Positions 14,929 through 24,170 are shown, numbered from the stretch's first letter. The stretch: 64,000 bases of DNA from Bacillota bacterium (GCA_017397825.1 JAFQHT010000092.1:1-64000), one strand, 5' to 3'. Numbers and translations: made by a program. Notes: a model not told the origin generated them from the sequence alone.

Positions 14929-17721
14929 TTAATTCATCTTCGTTGAAAAATCAAACTCATTAGTATCAACATCTGCTCCGATCTGCAGATATGAGCCTAT
15001 TACTTCCCTTGCAACCGGTGCTGCATTGAGGGAAGTACCTCCCTGAATCAGCAGAACAACCACTGCAATTTTAGGGTTGTCTGCAGGGGCAAGAGTTACA
15101 GTCCACGCAAAGTGGTCGTAGGTATCTTTGAACTGATTGATCTGTGACTGGGTAACTTCTTTGTCAGTAACAGAAATCAGTGCAGCATCCACAGCATCAT
15201 TTTCTGTAGGGTATTTATCAGGGTCAGCCTTCATAAGCTTGGTCATTTCTTTCTGAACCTGCTTCCATGTCACATCAGGAGCGATTTTGCTGAGGTGCTC
15301 TTTTACATAGCCTACTTCGTCCTTAGGGTTGATATAACCATCTTTTTCGGCAGTACCTGTCTTGCCGGCAACAGCAACAGGGAATCTTGAAAAACATCCT
15401 GCCAGCGTACCATTGGTAGTTACCAGTTTCATACCTTCCAGCACTGCGTCAATTTCATCAGGTGAAACATCAATCTGATAAGAGTCTGCCTTTTCAATCT
15501 TTTCTCCGCCTTCAATTCCTTTGACTATGCTTACTTCATTACGCTCGCCGTCATTACCAAGAGTTGCAATATAGTTAGCCATCTGAAGAGGTGTATAGGC
15601 ATTATCACCCTGACCGATGGCGATGTTGAATTCGTCACCCTGTGTCCACTTGGCCATGTTGAAATATGAGTATTTACAGTCGTCTGTAATTGCCTCAACT
15701 TTTGACTCTCTTACAGTTGTCTGTTCTTTGATTCTTGAAATAATTACCCCTCTTTCAGGGTTTTCTTCAGTCCAGCTTGTAATAGTGCTTACTTCTGCTC
15801 TGAGCTTTTCATCATCTTCGATGGTGCTCTTAGGCCAGTATTTTTCTGCATTGTAATACAGATGACTCCATAAAGATGATTTCATTGCCTGCATCTTTCT
15901 TTCTTCGGATGCAATAGGAGTAGTCGCTTCATAAATTTCGATACCGGTCTTCTGACCAAGCCCGAATTCAGCAGCAACACTCATAATTTTATCGTTGGTT
16001 ATTTCTTCTTTGTAGTTCAGTGATGACATGTTGTTCCAGTCAATGCCTGAAGCTATACAGTAGAAATAGTAGTTACATGAATTCTGGATAGCCTGTGCAA
16101 GTGTCTGGTATCCATGGCTTCCGCCGTAGTTTCTCCAGATACTGCAGCCGAACTTTCTGTTACCAAGCTCAATATAGCGTCCGTCATAAAGCCTTCTGCC
16201 CGGATCAAGTCCGCACTGAAGAGCTGCAACAGCAGTAATCGGTTTGAAGGTGGAACCTGGCTGTACAGAAGTTCTGGTAGCCACGCTGTAAAGAGGCGTC
16301 GGTGCCAGAGAATCTCGCGGATTGGTACTCTGGACAGATGCCCAGTCCTTGGAGGAAATTCCTTCTGCAAATATATTAGGATCATAATCCGGATAGCTGG
16401 CAATGGCCAGAACTTCAGCAGTATCGACATCCAGCGCCACCACTGCGCCTGATGCACAGTTATCGTACTGGGTCATTTTGTAATTACCATACTGACTTTC
16501 ATAGTATTCGCCGGTCTGAGTCTTAAGTATTGCCTGCTCAAGGGCATCTTCAGCTACTCTCTGCAGATCTGAATCTACTGTGAGGTAAATGTTTCTGCCT
16601 GCTACCGGCTCAGTTTCACTGAGAGTTTCAATATAGTCGCCGCCGCTGTTTACAAGAATTGTCTTGATACCGTCTGTACCGTGGAGATATGACTCCATGC
16701 TGGCCTCAATACCATCTTTTCCGATAAGGTCATCGGCGCTGTATCCCCTCTGGTTTACATACAGATCATACTGCGAGTCAGAAATACTTCCCATATATCC
16801 CAGAACATGTGAAAGCAGCTCTTTTTCAGGATAAATACGGACAGTTTCAGAGGCAATTTCCACACCTTTAAGGACATTGCCCATTTCTTCAACATAAGCA
16901 ACAGTCTCATCACTTACGTCACTGGCAATGGTACTTGATCTGTACTTGTTATAACCTATGTTCTTGATTTCTTCTCTTATTGCAAATATTTTTCGTACTT
17001 CTTTATCAGAAAGCACTTCCCCGCCGTCGTAAAGAGGTTCATCCAGACTGTATTTTTCAACCAGTGCCCTGAAAGCCTCTTCAGCCGTAGGGACAGGTTC
17101 ATCATCCTTGCTGTTGACACCATACTTATCCAGGAAAGCATCCTTACGGGTGTCATAAGTATATGTCATACTTCTGATATTGATAGGAGGCCACACACCG
17201 TGAGTCTGCTGAAGGACTTCCATAGCATCATAACGGTCAAGGGCCGGATCCACTTCATAATCTGCTCTTAATTTAGCAAGAGCTTCTTCCGGCGTGGCAT
17301 CCTTTGAAAGGCCTATACTTTTAAGCCATTTCACCTTATTTTCATCGAAAGTATACGAAAAACTTCCGTCTTTTTTTATTTTAATGGGAAAATTGTCCAC
17401 ATACTCATCATCATTTTCCTCGAAAAGTTTTACAAGAGCATATGCAGACTTGTTTATATCTGCGGTCTGAAGGCCGCTTACATTAAACGTTACGGTAAAA
17501 ATCTGCTTGTTTGTTGCAAGAACACGTCCGTAACGGTCAAAAACTTCTCCTCGCGGAGCAGAAGTGACAACTTCTTTGGTATTCTGATTGGCAGCAGCTT
17601 CTGCCCATCTTTCTTCCTGAACTACGGTCAGCACAAAAAGCCTTACGCACAGAGCCAGCATAAGGATTGCTATCAGAATTATGACCTGATAATAACGGGA
17701 AGTAAGAATTTTTTTACTCAT
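14929..17721 (-). CDS. mrdA: Penicillin-binding protein 2 (class B transpeptidase, MrdA)
   Basis: 930-residue class B PBP, longer than the usual 650-700. One N-terminal membrane segment (about 10-30), a PBP dimerisation domain with APRGEVFDRYGRVLATNKQ near residue 55, and a transpeptidase domain with STFK (about 490), SCN (about 546) and KTGTAEKDGY (about 786). Insertions of 50-100 residues occur around the dimerisation domain and between SCN and KTG. It cross-links lateral wall peptidoglycan with RodA under MreBCD control. The start overlaps the mreD stop by four bases. Confidence 0.93.
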   Translation of the reverse strand: MSKKILTSRYYQVIILIAILMLALCVRLFVLTVVQEERWAEAAANQNTKEVVTSAPRGEVFDRYGRVLATNKQIFTVTFNVSGLQTADINKSAYALVKLFEENDDEYVDNFPIKIKKDGSFSYTFDENKVKWLKSIGLSKDATPEEALAKLRADYEVDPALDRYDAMEVLQQTHGVWPPINIRSMTYTYDTRKDAFLDKYGVNSKDDEPVPTAEEAFRALVEKYSLDEPLYDGGEVLSDKEVRKIFAIREEIKNIGYNKYRSSTIASDVSDETVAYVEEMGNVLKGVEIASETVRIYPEKELLSHVLGYMGSISDSQYDLYVNQRGYSADDLIGKDGIEASMESYLHGTDGIKTILVNSGGDYIETLSETEPVAGRNIYLTVDSDLQRVAEDALEQAILKTQTGEYYESQYGNYKMTQYDNCASGAVVALDVDTAEVLAIASYPDYDPNIFAEGISSKDWASVQSTNPRDSLAPTPLYSVATRTSVQPGSTFKPITAVAALQCGLDPGRRLYDGRYIELGNRKFGCSIWRNYGGSHGYQTLAQAIQNSCNYYFYCIASGIDWNNMSSLNYKEEITNDKIMSVAAEFGLGQKTGIEIYEATTPIASEERKMQAMKSSLWSHLYYNAEKYWPKSTIEDDEKLRAEVSTITSWTEENPERGVIISRIKEQTTVRESKVEAITDDCKYSYFNMAKWTQGDEFNIAIGQGDNAYTPLQMANYIATLGNDGERNEVSIVKGIEGGEKIEKADSYQIDVSPDEIDAVLEGMKLVTTNGTLAGCFSRFPVAVAGKTGTAEKDGYINPKDEVGYVKEHLSKIAPDVTWKQVQKEMTKLMKADPDKYPTENDAVDAALISVTDKEVTQSQINQFKDTYDHFAWTVTLAPADNPKIAVVVLLIQGGTSLNAAPVAREVIGSYLQIGADVDTNEFDFSTKMN

Positions 17722-18218
17722 CTGAAATACCTGTCTTTACGATGTTTTACTACTTTTCTGATAAGCACCAGATACATGATGGTTATAACTACCATGGAAT
17801 AAAGCCCTGTCCATGGCAGATCCCTGAGAGCAAAAACAATGCCTATAGGATTGCCGCTTATGAAACAGAGCAGCCAGTTCAGAACATAATAACCCACAAT
17901 TGAAACAGCAGAAACAACCCATAGATTGATTATATTTTCTATGTTTGCATATTCGCGGATTATCAGAATAAAAACTGCCACAACCACAAGGGCAATAGGC
18001 ATCGCCCCCACAGCACTGCTGTAACAGATATCATAAAGCACCCCGAAAAGCGCACCAAAAACCACCCCGTACATTTCGTCTTCGTACATGAAAGAAAGTA
18101 CAATCACAAGACACAATGTCAGGTTTGGTGTATATCCTTTTATATTTATAACATTGAGCAGCGAAGTCTGAATCAGAAATGCAGCCAGAAACGCCGCCCC
18201 GGCTTTCCAGTACTTCAT
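17718..18218 (-). CDS. mreD: Rod shape-determining protein MreD
   Basis: 166-residue membrane protein with five predicted helices. It has the typical start (AAFLAAFLIQTSLLNVINI) and the LCLVIVLSFMYEDEMYGVVFGALFGVLYD block. Part of the MreBCD elongasome scaffold. Overlaps mrdA by four bases and shares one base with the end of mreC. Confidence 0.92.
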   Translation of the reverse strand: MKYWKAGAAFLAAFLIQTSLLNVINIKGYTPNLTLCLVIVLSFMYEDEMYGVVFGALFGVLYDICYSSAVGAMPIALVVVAVFILIIREYANIENIINLWVVSAVSIVGYYVLNWLLCFISGNPIGIVFALRDLPWTGLYSMVVITIMYLVLIRKVVKHRKDRYFR

Positions 18219-19036
18219 TATTTAATCACCGCCACCTTTTCAAGGCCTTTGAAATTAACAGCAGGTTCTACAGTAATTTCTTTGAGCAGAGTATTGCTGT
18301 TATATGCTACTGTCTTTACATTTCCTATAAGAAGGCCTTCCGGATAAGTTCCCAGTCCGGATGTTACAATTACGTCCCCTTCTGCAACTGTGGATTCAGC
18401 ATCCATCATATAACCACTGACATTACCCACACTGTTTCCGGAAACAATTCCAAGCTGCTTGCGGTCACGTTCCAGTTTGAAACTTACCTGAGTACCTTCA
18501 TCAATTACTGAAATAACTTTGGACCAGCCTTCGCCTGTGGCCTGAATACGTCCCACAAGACCCATGTTGTTTACAACTGCATCCCCTGCCTCAATTCCGG
18601 CTTCTGTTCCCTTATTGATTGTGAAAATATTGGTCCAGTTGGAACCGTCAAGAGAAGTGATATCAGCAGTTACCATATCAAACTCTTTGGAGAAATACTG
18701 GTAGTTCAGAAGTTCAGAAAGCTCCTGCAGCTGCTCCAGATCTTCTCTGTCAAGCTTTGTTTCGGCCAGCTGACGCTTGAGATCAGCGTTTTCTGCCTCA
18801 AGCTGCTCAATTTCTTCCTGCAGAGCCTTATAGGAGAATATGCCTGTTACATTTTCCCTTATAACATCTGCCACAGAAGAGAAAGTTTCAGATACAGCCG
18901 CCATACCGCCCCTTACAGCTCCTGATGCCGGATTATCCTCATTGTCAACCAATGTGGTCACAACAAAAAGAATTACAAGTGCCAGCAGAATTGCCACAAG
19001 AATGGATATTAACTTATGCTCTTTTATCCAACGCAT
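18218..19036 (-). CDS. mreC: Rod shape-determining protein MreC
   Basis: 272 residues: one membrane helix (about 10-30), a coiled coil (about 65-105) with repeated leucines, and the two-barrel beta domain with DGSNWTNIFTINKGTEAGIE and GLVGRIQATGEGWSKV motifs. The protein links MreB to the PBPs outside the membrane. It lies nine bases after mreB. Confidence 0.94.
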   Translation of the reverse strand: MRWIKEHKLISILVAILLALVILFVVTTLVDNEDNPASGAVRGGMAAVSETFSSVADVIRENVTGIFSYKALQEEIEQLEAENADLKRQLAETKLDREDLEQLQELSELLNYQYFSKEFDMVTADITSLDGSNWTNIFTINKGTEAGIEAGDAVVNNMGLVGRIQATGEGWSKVISVIDEGTQVSFKLERDRKQLGIVSGNSVGNVSGYMMDAESTVAEGDVIVTSGLGTYPEGLLIGNVKTVAYNSNTLLKEITVEPAVNFKGLEKVAVIK

Positions 19037-19045
19037 ATTAATCCT

Positions 19046-20089
19046 CTATCTCTTTCTGCCTCCCTGGGCATATACTTTTAATTTTTCAATGTCTTCAAGA
19101 CTCTTTCCTGCTCCGAGAGCAACAGCCTCAAAAGCATTTTCGGCAACTGCTACCTGCATGCCTGTTCTCTTTGTAATAAGCTTGTCAAGGTTAGCAATTT
19201 TTCCGCCGCCGCCGGAAAGAATCATACCTCTTTCTGCAATGTCCGCTGCAATTTCAGGTGGTGCCTTTTCGATGGTACCTTTTATTCCGTCAACAATAAT
19301 GTCCATAGATTCCTGAAGAGCAATCATCATATCCTTATTGGTTACTTCAAGAGTTTTAGGGAGACCGGAAATAATGTCTCTTCCTCTTGCGTTCATTGTC
19401 TTTATGATTTCATTGCCGTTTTCATCCACATCCATGCATGCACAGCCGATGTTGATTTTCAGTTCTTCTGCTGTACGTTCACCGATGAGAAGGGCGTGTC
19501 TCTTTCTCATATACTGGATAATTGCTTCGTTGATTTTGTCGCCTGCGTGTCTGATGGAAGTACTGCACACTATACCGCCCAGCGCAATAATTGCAATGTC
19601 AGTTGTGCCGCCGCCGATATCAGCGATCATGCATCCTGTTGTTCCGTCAACATCCATGCCTGCACCGATTGCCGCTGCCATAGGTTCTTCAAGTATGAAA
19701 ACTTCTGTAGCGCCCAGCTGTCTGACAACTTCGCTTACCGCTCTTTTTTCAACTTCAGTAACACCGCTTGGTACTCCGACAACTACTCTGAAGTTTCTGA
19801 TTTTTTTAGCTCTGAGAGCAGTTTCAAGGAAAGACTTGAGCATGTCTGCAGTTCTGTCAAAGTCTGAAATAACGCCGTCCTGAAGTGGTCTTACTACTGA
19901 AATATTTGCAGGGGCTTTACCAAGCATATCTTTTGCTTTTAGACCTACTGCCAGAGTTTTGCCACCGCGGTTTTCAACAGCGATTACAGAAGGCTCATTG
20001 AGGATGATGCCTGTGTCTTTTACATAAATAAGTGTATTTGCTGTACCAAGGTCAATTCCCATATCTTTAGCTTTAAATAAACTGCACAT
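19046..20089 (-). CDS. mreB: Rod shape-determining actin homologue MreB
   Basis: 347-residue bacterial actin. Phosphate-binding loops are visible: DMGIDLGTANTLIYVKDTGI near the N-terminus, MIADIGGGTTDIAIIALGG near residue 160 and MILSGGGGKIANLD near residue 290. It organises lateral wall synthesis. Start follows GGTGGAGG. First mre gene, 28 bases after radC in the same direction, the conserved radC-mreBCD order of Firmicutes. Confidence 0.96.
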   Translation of the reverse strand: MCSLFKAKDMGIDLGTANTLIYVKDTGIILNEPSVIAVENRGGKTLAVGLKAKDMLGKAPANISVVRPLQDGVISDFDRTADMLKSFLETALRAKKIRNFRVVVGVPSGVTEVEKRAVSEVVRQLGATEVFILEEPMAAAIGAGMDVDGTTGCMIADIGGGTTDIAIIALGGIVCSTSIRHAGDKINEAIIQYMRKRHALLIGERTAEELKINIGCACMDVDENGNEIIKTMNARGRDIISGLPKTLEVTNKDMMIALQESMDIIVDGIKGTIEKAPPEIAADIAERGMILSGGGGKIANLDKLITKRTGMQVAVAENAFEAVALGAGKSLEDIEKLKVYAQGGRKR

Positions 20090-20117
20090 TTTAATACCTC
20101 CACCAAAAATAAAAATT

Positions 20118-20795
20118 CTACATGTATCCTAAACTTTTTAAACTGCTGTATTGTCCGTCTCCGATAATAATGTGGTCAATAACGTTTATTCCGAGAATTT
20201 TCCCGCATGCCTGAAGCCGCAGTGTAGTGTCAACGTCTGCCTCACTTGGCGAAGGATCACCGCTGGGGTGATTATGTACAAATACCACGCCTGCCGCACT
20301 TCTTTTTACTGCCGCCGAAAACACCTCTCTTGGATGAATCAGCGTGCTTGTAAGTTCACCCACAGAAACAGTCTCTGACGACATGATTTCACCTCGTGGG
20401 TTCAGAAGCAGTGCTTTGAAAATTTCACGTTTTTCGTAACGCATGTCTTCGATAAAAAGTCTGGCAATTTCTTCAGAACTTGTTACCTGAATACGTTTTT
20501 CTCTGGGAGCAGTGGAAATTCTTTTTCCCAGCTCCACAGCCGCCATGATTCTGGCCGCCTTGAAACTGCCTATACCTTTTAACTTCATCAGTTCTTCTGC
20601 AGAACTGGTTGCCAGGCCTGCAATGCCGCCATCTACAGATGCTATTATGTCCTCTGCAAGACCTATGGCTGATTTTGCCGGGCTGCCGGATCCGATAATC
20701 ACAGCAAGAAGCTCGCTGCTGGAAAGGCTGGCTGCACCACGGCTGATGGACTTCTCCACAGGACGTTCATCCTGCGGCAAAGATTTGATTTTCAT
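20118..20795 (-). CDS. radC: RadC / UPF0758 JAB-domain protein
   Basis: 225 residues: N-terminal helix-hairpin-helix part with LKGIGSFKAARIMAAVELGK near residue 75 and a C-terminal JAB/MPN domain with the metal-binding motif VHNHPSGDPSPSEAD near residue 180. The historical name RadC implies DNA repair, but this is not well supported and the activity is uncertain. Start taken at the ATG at 20795 after GAGGAGG; the extension to 20843 has no ribosome site. First gene of radC-mreBCD-mrdA-minD. Confidence 0.9.
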   Translation of the reverse strand: MKIKSLPQDERPVEKSISRGAASLSSSELLAVIIGSGSPAKSAIGLAEDIIASVDGGIAGLATSSAEELMKLKGIGSFKAARIMAAVELGKRISTAPREKRIQVTSSEEIARLFIEDMRYEKREIFKALLLNPRGEIMSSETVSVGELTSTLIHPREVFSAAVKRSAAGVVFVHNHPSGDPSPSEADVDTTLRLQACGKILGINVIDHIIIGDGQYSSLKSLGYM

Positions 20796-20862
20796 AAAAT
20801 CCTCCTCTTCCGTATAATGCTCGCACCTATCCCATTTTATCAAAATAAAATACTATTTAGAA

Positions 20863-20891
20863 AGTATAACATTTTTTTGACTCAAGCACAA
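20863..20891 (-). promoter_or_regulatory. Promoter of the radC-mreBCD-mrdA-minD operon
   Basis: Minus strand: TTGTGC (20886-20891), 17-base spacer, TATACT (20863-20868). Confidence 0.6.
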
Positions 20892-20975
20892 GAAGTATGG
20901 CCGTATAAATTTGTGAAGATTCGGTCACAATATGCTATGTAAGTATAATTTCTGAAAACACAGGAGGATAAAAAA

Positions 20976-21137
20976 ATGGATAACTGCAATCAGACAATCA
21001 GATGTACTGTTGATAAGTGTAAATATCATCAGAACACAAAGAATCTCTGCTCTCTTGATGCCATCACAATAGGCACTCATGAAGCAAATCCTACAGAACA
21101 GAAGTGCACAGACTGTATGTCCTTTGAAGTAAGATAA
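20976..21137 (+). CDS. DUF1540 small cysteine-rich protein
   Basis: 53 residues, starting MDNCNQTIRCTVDKCKYH after CAGGAGG, with a TATAAT -10 at 20944-20949. Six cysteines lie at 4, 10, 15, 25, 44 and 47; the order CxxxxC...C...CxxC matches the DUF1540 family of Clostridia, whose small members are thought to bind metal through their cysteines. Function unknown. It is divergent from radC and lies just upstream of sigK, so read-through from its promoter could reach sigK. Confidence 0.85.
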   Translation: MDNCNQTIRCTVDKCKYHQNTKNLCSLDAITIGTHEANPTEQKCTDCMSFEVR

Positions 21138-21192
21138 ACAAACTGCAGCACAAAATAGGTACTTGCACTTTAAGATAAGTCAGGCACTAACG

Positions 21193-21230
21193 CCCCCTCC
21201 TTCGCATATAGTAAAAAGCGAAAGAGGGGG
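21193..21230 (+). promoter_or_regulatory. Hairpin that buries the sigK ribosome-binding site (or terminator of the DUF1540 gene)
   Basis: Arms CCCCCTCCTTCGC (21193-21205) and GCGAAAGAGGGGG (21218-21230) pair at 12 of 13 positions with a 12-base loop. The right arm contains the GAGGGGG ribosome site of sigK, whose ATG is 10 bases further on. The following TTTTACTATT is a poor U tract, so it may also terminate DUF1540 transcripts. CATATAGTA (21205-21213) resembles a sigma E or K -10 element (CATANNNTA). Confidence 0.6.
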
Positions 21231-21240
21231 TTTTACTATT

Positions 21241-21870
21241 ATGAGCAGTTCTTTTCCCAACCCACTGACAGAAAAAGAGGAACAACACTATGTGGAACTA
21301 ATGGAACAAAATGATCCTAAGGCCCGTCTTGCCCTCATTGAACATAATCTTCGTCTTGTTGCTCACATTGCAAAAAAATATGTGAGCTCCATACATTCCC
21401 ATGATGACCTGATTTCCATCGGTACCATAGGTCTCATAAAAGCCGTCAACACATATACCAGCGAAAAATCCACCAGGCTTGCAACATACGCTGCCAGGTG
21501 CATCGAAAACGAAATTCTCATGAGTATACGGGCTTCAAAGCGTGTAAAGCAGGAGGTTTCTTTAAGTCTTCCCATAGGAACTGACAAAGACGGCAATGAA
21601 ATCAGTTTCAATGATATTCTGGGCAGTGATACTGATGAAATCGTAGATTCCATCAATCTGAAAATACAGGCAGGGAAACTCCGTCAGGCAGTAAGCACTG
21701 CCCTTACGCCACGTGAAAAAATTGTGGTCACTGCCCGCTACGGACTTAACGGCAGTGATCCGCTCCCGCAGCGTGAAATAGCCGAAATGCTTGGAATCAG
21801 CCGGTCATACGTTTCAAGAATAGAAAAACGTGCATTGGAAAAGCTAAGAGACTGTCTTGGCGAAGAATAG
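21241..21870 (+). CDS. sigK: RNA polymerase sporulation sigma factor K
   Basis: 209 residues. Motifs typical of SigK: FPNPLTEKEEQHYVELMEQN at the N-terminus, [51 protein letters not shown] and the region 4 helix IAEMLGISRSYVSRIEKRAL. Late mother-cell sigma factor for coat and lysis genes. The mature-protein start of Bacillus SigK aligns with residues 3-6 here, so there is no cleavable pro-sequence, as in Clostridioides difficile. No skin element interrupts it. Start chosen at ATG 21241 after GAGGGGG; the further in-frame extension to 21163 has no ribosome site and crosses the hairpin. Confidence 0.9.
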   Translation: MSSSFPNPLTEKEEQHYVELMEQNDPKARLALIEHNLRLVAHIAKKYVSSIHSHDDLISIGTIGLIKAVNTYTSEKSTRLATYAARCIENEILMSIRASKRVKQEVSLSLPIGTDKDGNEISFNDILGSDTDEIVDSINLKIQAGKLRQAVSTALTPREKIVVTARYGLNGSDPLPQREIAEMLGISRSYVSRIEKRALEKLRDCLGEE

Positions 21871-23468
21871 ACTTTGCTGTTGTCAAGATATTCCGCAATT
21901 TCTCTGAATACAGGCAGTGCAGTAGCTGACCCGGAAATACCGTCTTCAGCAAAAACCGTAATCACATAACGCATCCCTGAAGATTCACAGAATCCGGCAA
22001 GCCAGCAGTTTTTTACAGGTCTGCCGTGGAGGCTGGCTTCCGCAGTACCTGACTTACCCCAGACAGGAAAGTTCCACTCCTGAGCTGAACAGGTCCCGCA
22101 GGTCATGACTTCTTTCATCATGGACTGAAGCATAAGTGCGGTTTCTTCTCTGATAACCTGTCTTTGCTCTGATGGGTCCGAGGGCATCCAAACTTCTTCT
22201 GAAACAATACTGAAAGGTACATATCTGCCCTCATTGGCTATTATGGAAATCATGCGGGTAATCTGCATCGGCGTTACAAGTATAGTGCCCTGCCCTATGG
22301 AAATGTTGGAAATATCCCGGCTTCCGGTCTCTGTAACCGCCGGGATATTTCCTTCCGTCTCCTCAGGAAAACCATCCAGCACACTCTTTCCAAGACCCAG
22401 TTTTCCTGCCATCTTAAGTATCTTTTCTTCACCCAGTTCTTCACCAAGCTGCACAAAATAACAGTTACATGACTTTGCCATGGCCTGACACATATCCAGA
22501 CTGCCATGGCCGCCGTCGGGCGCGGTGGCGCAGGAAACTGTCACGCCGCCAGTCGTCGCCCGGCCCGTACACGGCAGTGTACGGGCGGCCGCCCCGGGCA
22601 GGTTTTCCAGGGCGGCGGCGGCCACCACCAGCTTGAAAACTGAACCGGGAGGATATGCGCTCTGAATAGTCTTATTAATGAGGCAGTCGCTTTGCTGATC
22701 CAGATATTCCGGAATATGGTCTGGACTGAATACCGGTGATGATGCCATAGCAAGAATTTCACCGGTTGCTGCATCTGAAACTACGCATGCAGATGAACCC
22801 CTAAGAAGGCTTTCGCACTTTTTCTGCAGCTGCAGATCTATGGTTGTTACAAGAGAATTATCAGCAGGTTCAGTCCCGCTGCTTGTTTTTATTTCAGGTT
22901 CCAGTCCGGGAAGTATATTGCCGGCAGCGTCTGCCATAATAACGAGCCTTTCTTCTGATGGTGCCAACTTCTCATCGTACATATATTCAAGTCCTGACAC
23001 TCCTTTTTTGTCCCAGTCGTTCAGGTAGCCCACCAGATGGCAGGCCGGCTGATTTTCTTCGTACCTTGCGCCGCTGCAGAAAACATAACAGCTATATTCC
23101 CCGGTCAGTTCTCTGTTCATCTCCTCATTGTAATTTTCTGTACTGTATACTTTGTATCCGGAGCGGCTGCTTCCTGCCGGTTCAGCATCCATTTTCTCAA
23201 ACAGTTCCACAGCCTTTTTATCAGCTTTACTTTCTTTTATGATGTAATACCAGCGGCTGCTTCCTCCTGTAAGCGGTTGCATATTGCGGTCAAATATCTG
23301 TCCGCGCGTGTCAATTCCATCAATAGTGATTTCATACTGCAGCTGTGCGGTTTCAGTAAAATCATCATGGCACAGTACCTGTATATAAAACAGCCTGCAT
23401 GCAAGAGCTGCGCTCAGACCTGCCATCACAGCCAGACCTGCCATAATTCTTTTTTTATTTTTCTCCAT
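21738..23468 (-). CDS. Class B penicillin-binding protein (transpeptidase)
   Basis: 576 residues: N-terminal membrane helix, a short dimerisation domain with DTRGQIFDRNMQPL, and a transpeptidase domain with SVFK (about 275), SCN (about 333) and KSGTAEA (about 470). Close in plan to FtsI, SpoVD and PbpA-type proteins; placement beside sigK and other sporulation genes suggests a sporulation or division role, but this is inference. The last 40-45 residues run antisense over the 3' end of sigK (133 bases) and look like low-complexity read-through. ATG 23468 follows GGGAGGG. Confidence 0.85.
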   Translation of the reverse strand: MEKNKKRIMAGLAVMAGLSAALACRLFYIQVLCHDDFTETAQLQYEITIDGIDTRGQIFDRNMQPLTGGSSRWYYIIKESKADKKAVELFEKMDAEPAGSSRSGYKVYSTENYNEEMNRELTGEYSCYVFCSGARYEENQPACHLVGYLNDWDKKGVSGLEYMYDEKLAPSEERLVIMADAAGNILPGLEPEIKTSSGTEPADNSLVTTIDLQLQKKCESLLRGSSACVVSDAATGEILAMASSPVFSPDHIPEYLDQQSDCLINKTIQSAYPPGSVFKLVVAAAALENLPGAAARTLPCTGRATTGGVTVSCATAPDGGHGSLDMCQAMAKSCNCYFVQLGEELGEEKILKMAGKLGLGKSVLDGFPEETEGNIPAVTETGSRDISNISIGQGTILVTPMQITRMISIIANEGRYVPFSIVSEEVWMPSDPSEQRQVIREETALMLQSMMKEVMTCGTCSAQEWNFPVWGKSGTAEASLHGRPVKNCWLAGFCESSGMRYVITVFAEDGISGSATALPVFREIAEYLDNSKVYSSPRQSLSFSNARFSILETYDRLIPSISAISRCGSGSLPLSP

Positions 23469-23515
23469 AAAAAACCCTCCCACAGTATTTTTGCCATGGA
23501 AGGTTAAGTTTATGC

Positions 23516-24169
23516 CTATTTAACTTTATTGCAGATGTAGTCCACTACTTCTTCTATGGTCATATCTGTCGTGTCCAGAAGCTGGGCATCTTCTGCCTGT
23601 CTCAGAGGACTTGCTGCACGGTGGCTGTCGTTATAGTCACGTTCCCTGATTGCTGCAAGTGTTTCCTCAAAAGTAGTTTCTTCGCCTTTTTCAAGAAGTT
23701 CTTTATATCTTCTTCTGGCTCTTTCTTCATCGGTTGCAGTCACGTAATATTTGTATTCTGCATGCGGGAAAACTACTTCACAGATGTCGCGGCCGTCCAT
23801 AATCACGCTCTTGCTTTCGCCCATTTTCTGCTGTGCTTTCACAAGTTTTTCTCTCACAAAACCATGTGCAGAACATGCAGATGCAGCCATGGAAACTTCA
23901 GGTGTTCTGATGAGACCACTTACAACTTCGCCATCGAGAATAATATCCCCCTGGCAGATATCGATTTCTGTTTCATCCAGAACTGCTTTGATCTTTTCCA
24001 CCTCATCCATTCCAATACTGTTTCTGAGGAGTTTCAGCCCCAGCGCACGGTACATTGCTCCTGTATCAATATAGTCTATTCCCAGTTTTTTTGCCACAGC
24101 TTTTGCAACTGTGGACTTGCCGGCACCGCTTGGTCCGTCTATTGCAATCTGAAAGTATTTTTCTGACAT
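23516..24169 (-). CDS. cmk: Cytidylate kinase
   Basis: 217 residues. P-loop AIDGPSGAGKSTVAKAVAKK at residues 8-27, the DTGAMYRALGL motif near 36, and MDGRDICEVVFPHAEYKYYV near 120, all typical of CMP/dCMP kinase. It phosphorylates CMP and dCMP. It begins one base after the nrdR stop, so the two are co-transcribed. Confidence 0.95.
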   Translation of the reverse strand: MSEKYFQIAIDGPSGAGKSTVAKAVAKKLGIDYIDTGAMYRALGLKLLRNSIGMDEVEKIKAVLDETEIDICQGDIILDGEVVSGLIRTPEVSMAASACSAHGFVREKLVKAQQKMGESKSVIMDGRDICEVVFPHAEYKYYVTATDEERARRRYKELLEKGEETTFEETLAAIRERDYNDSHRAASPLRQAEDAQLLDTTDMTIEEVVDYICNKVK

Positions 24170-24170
24170 A

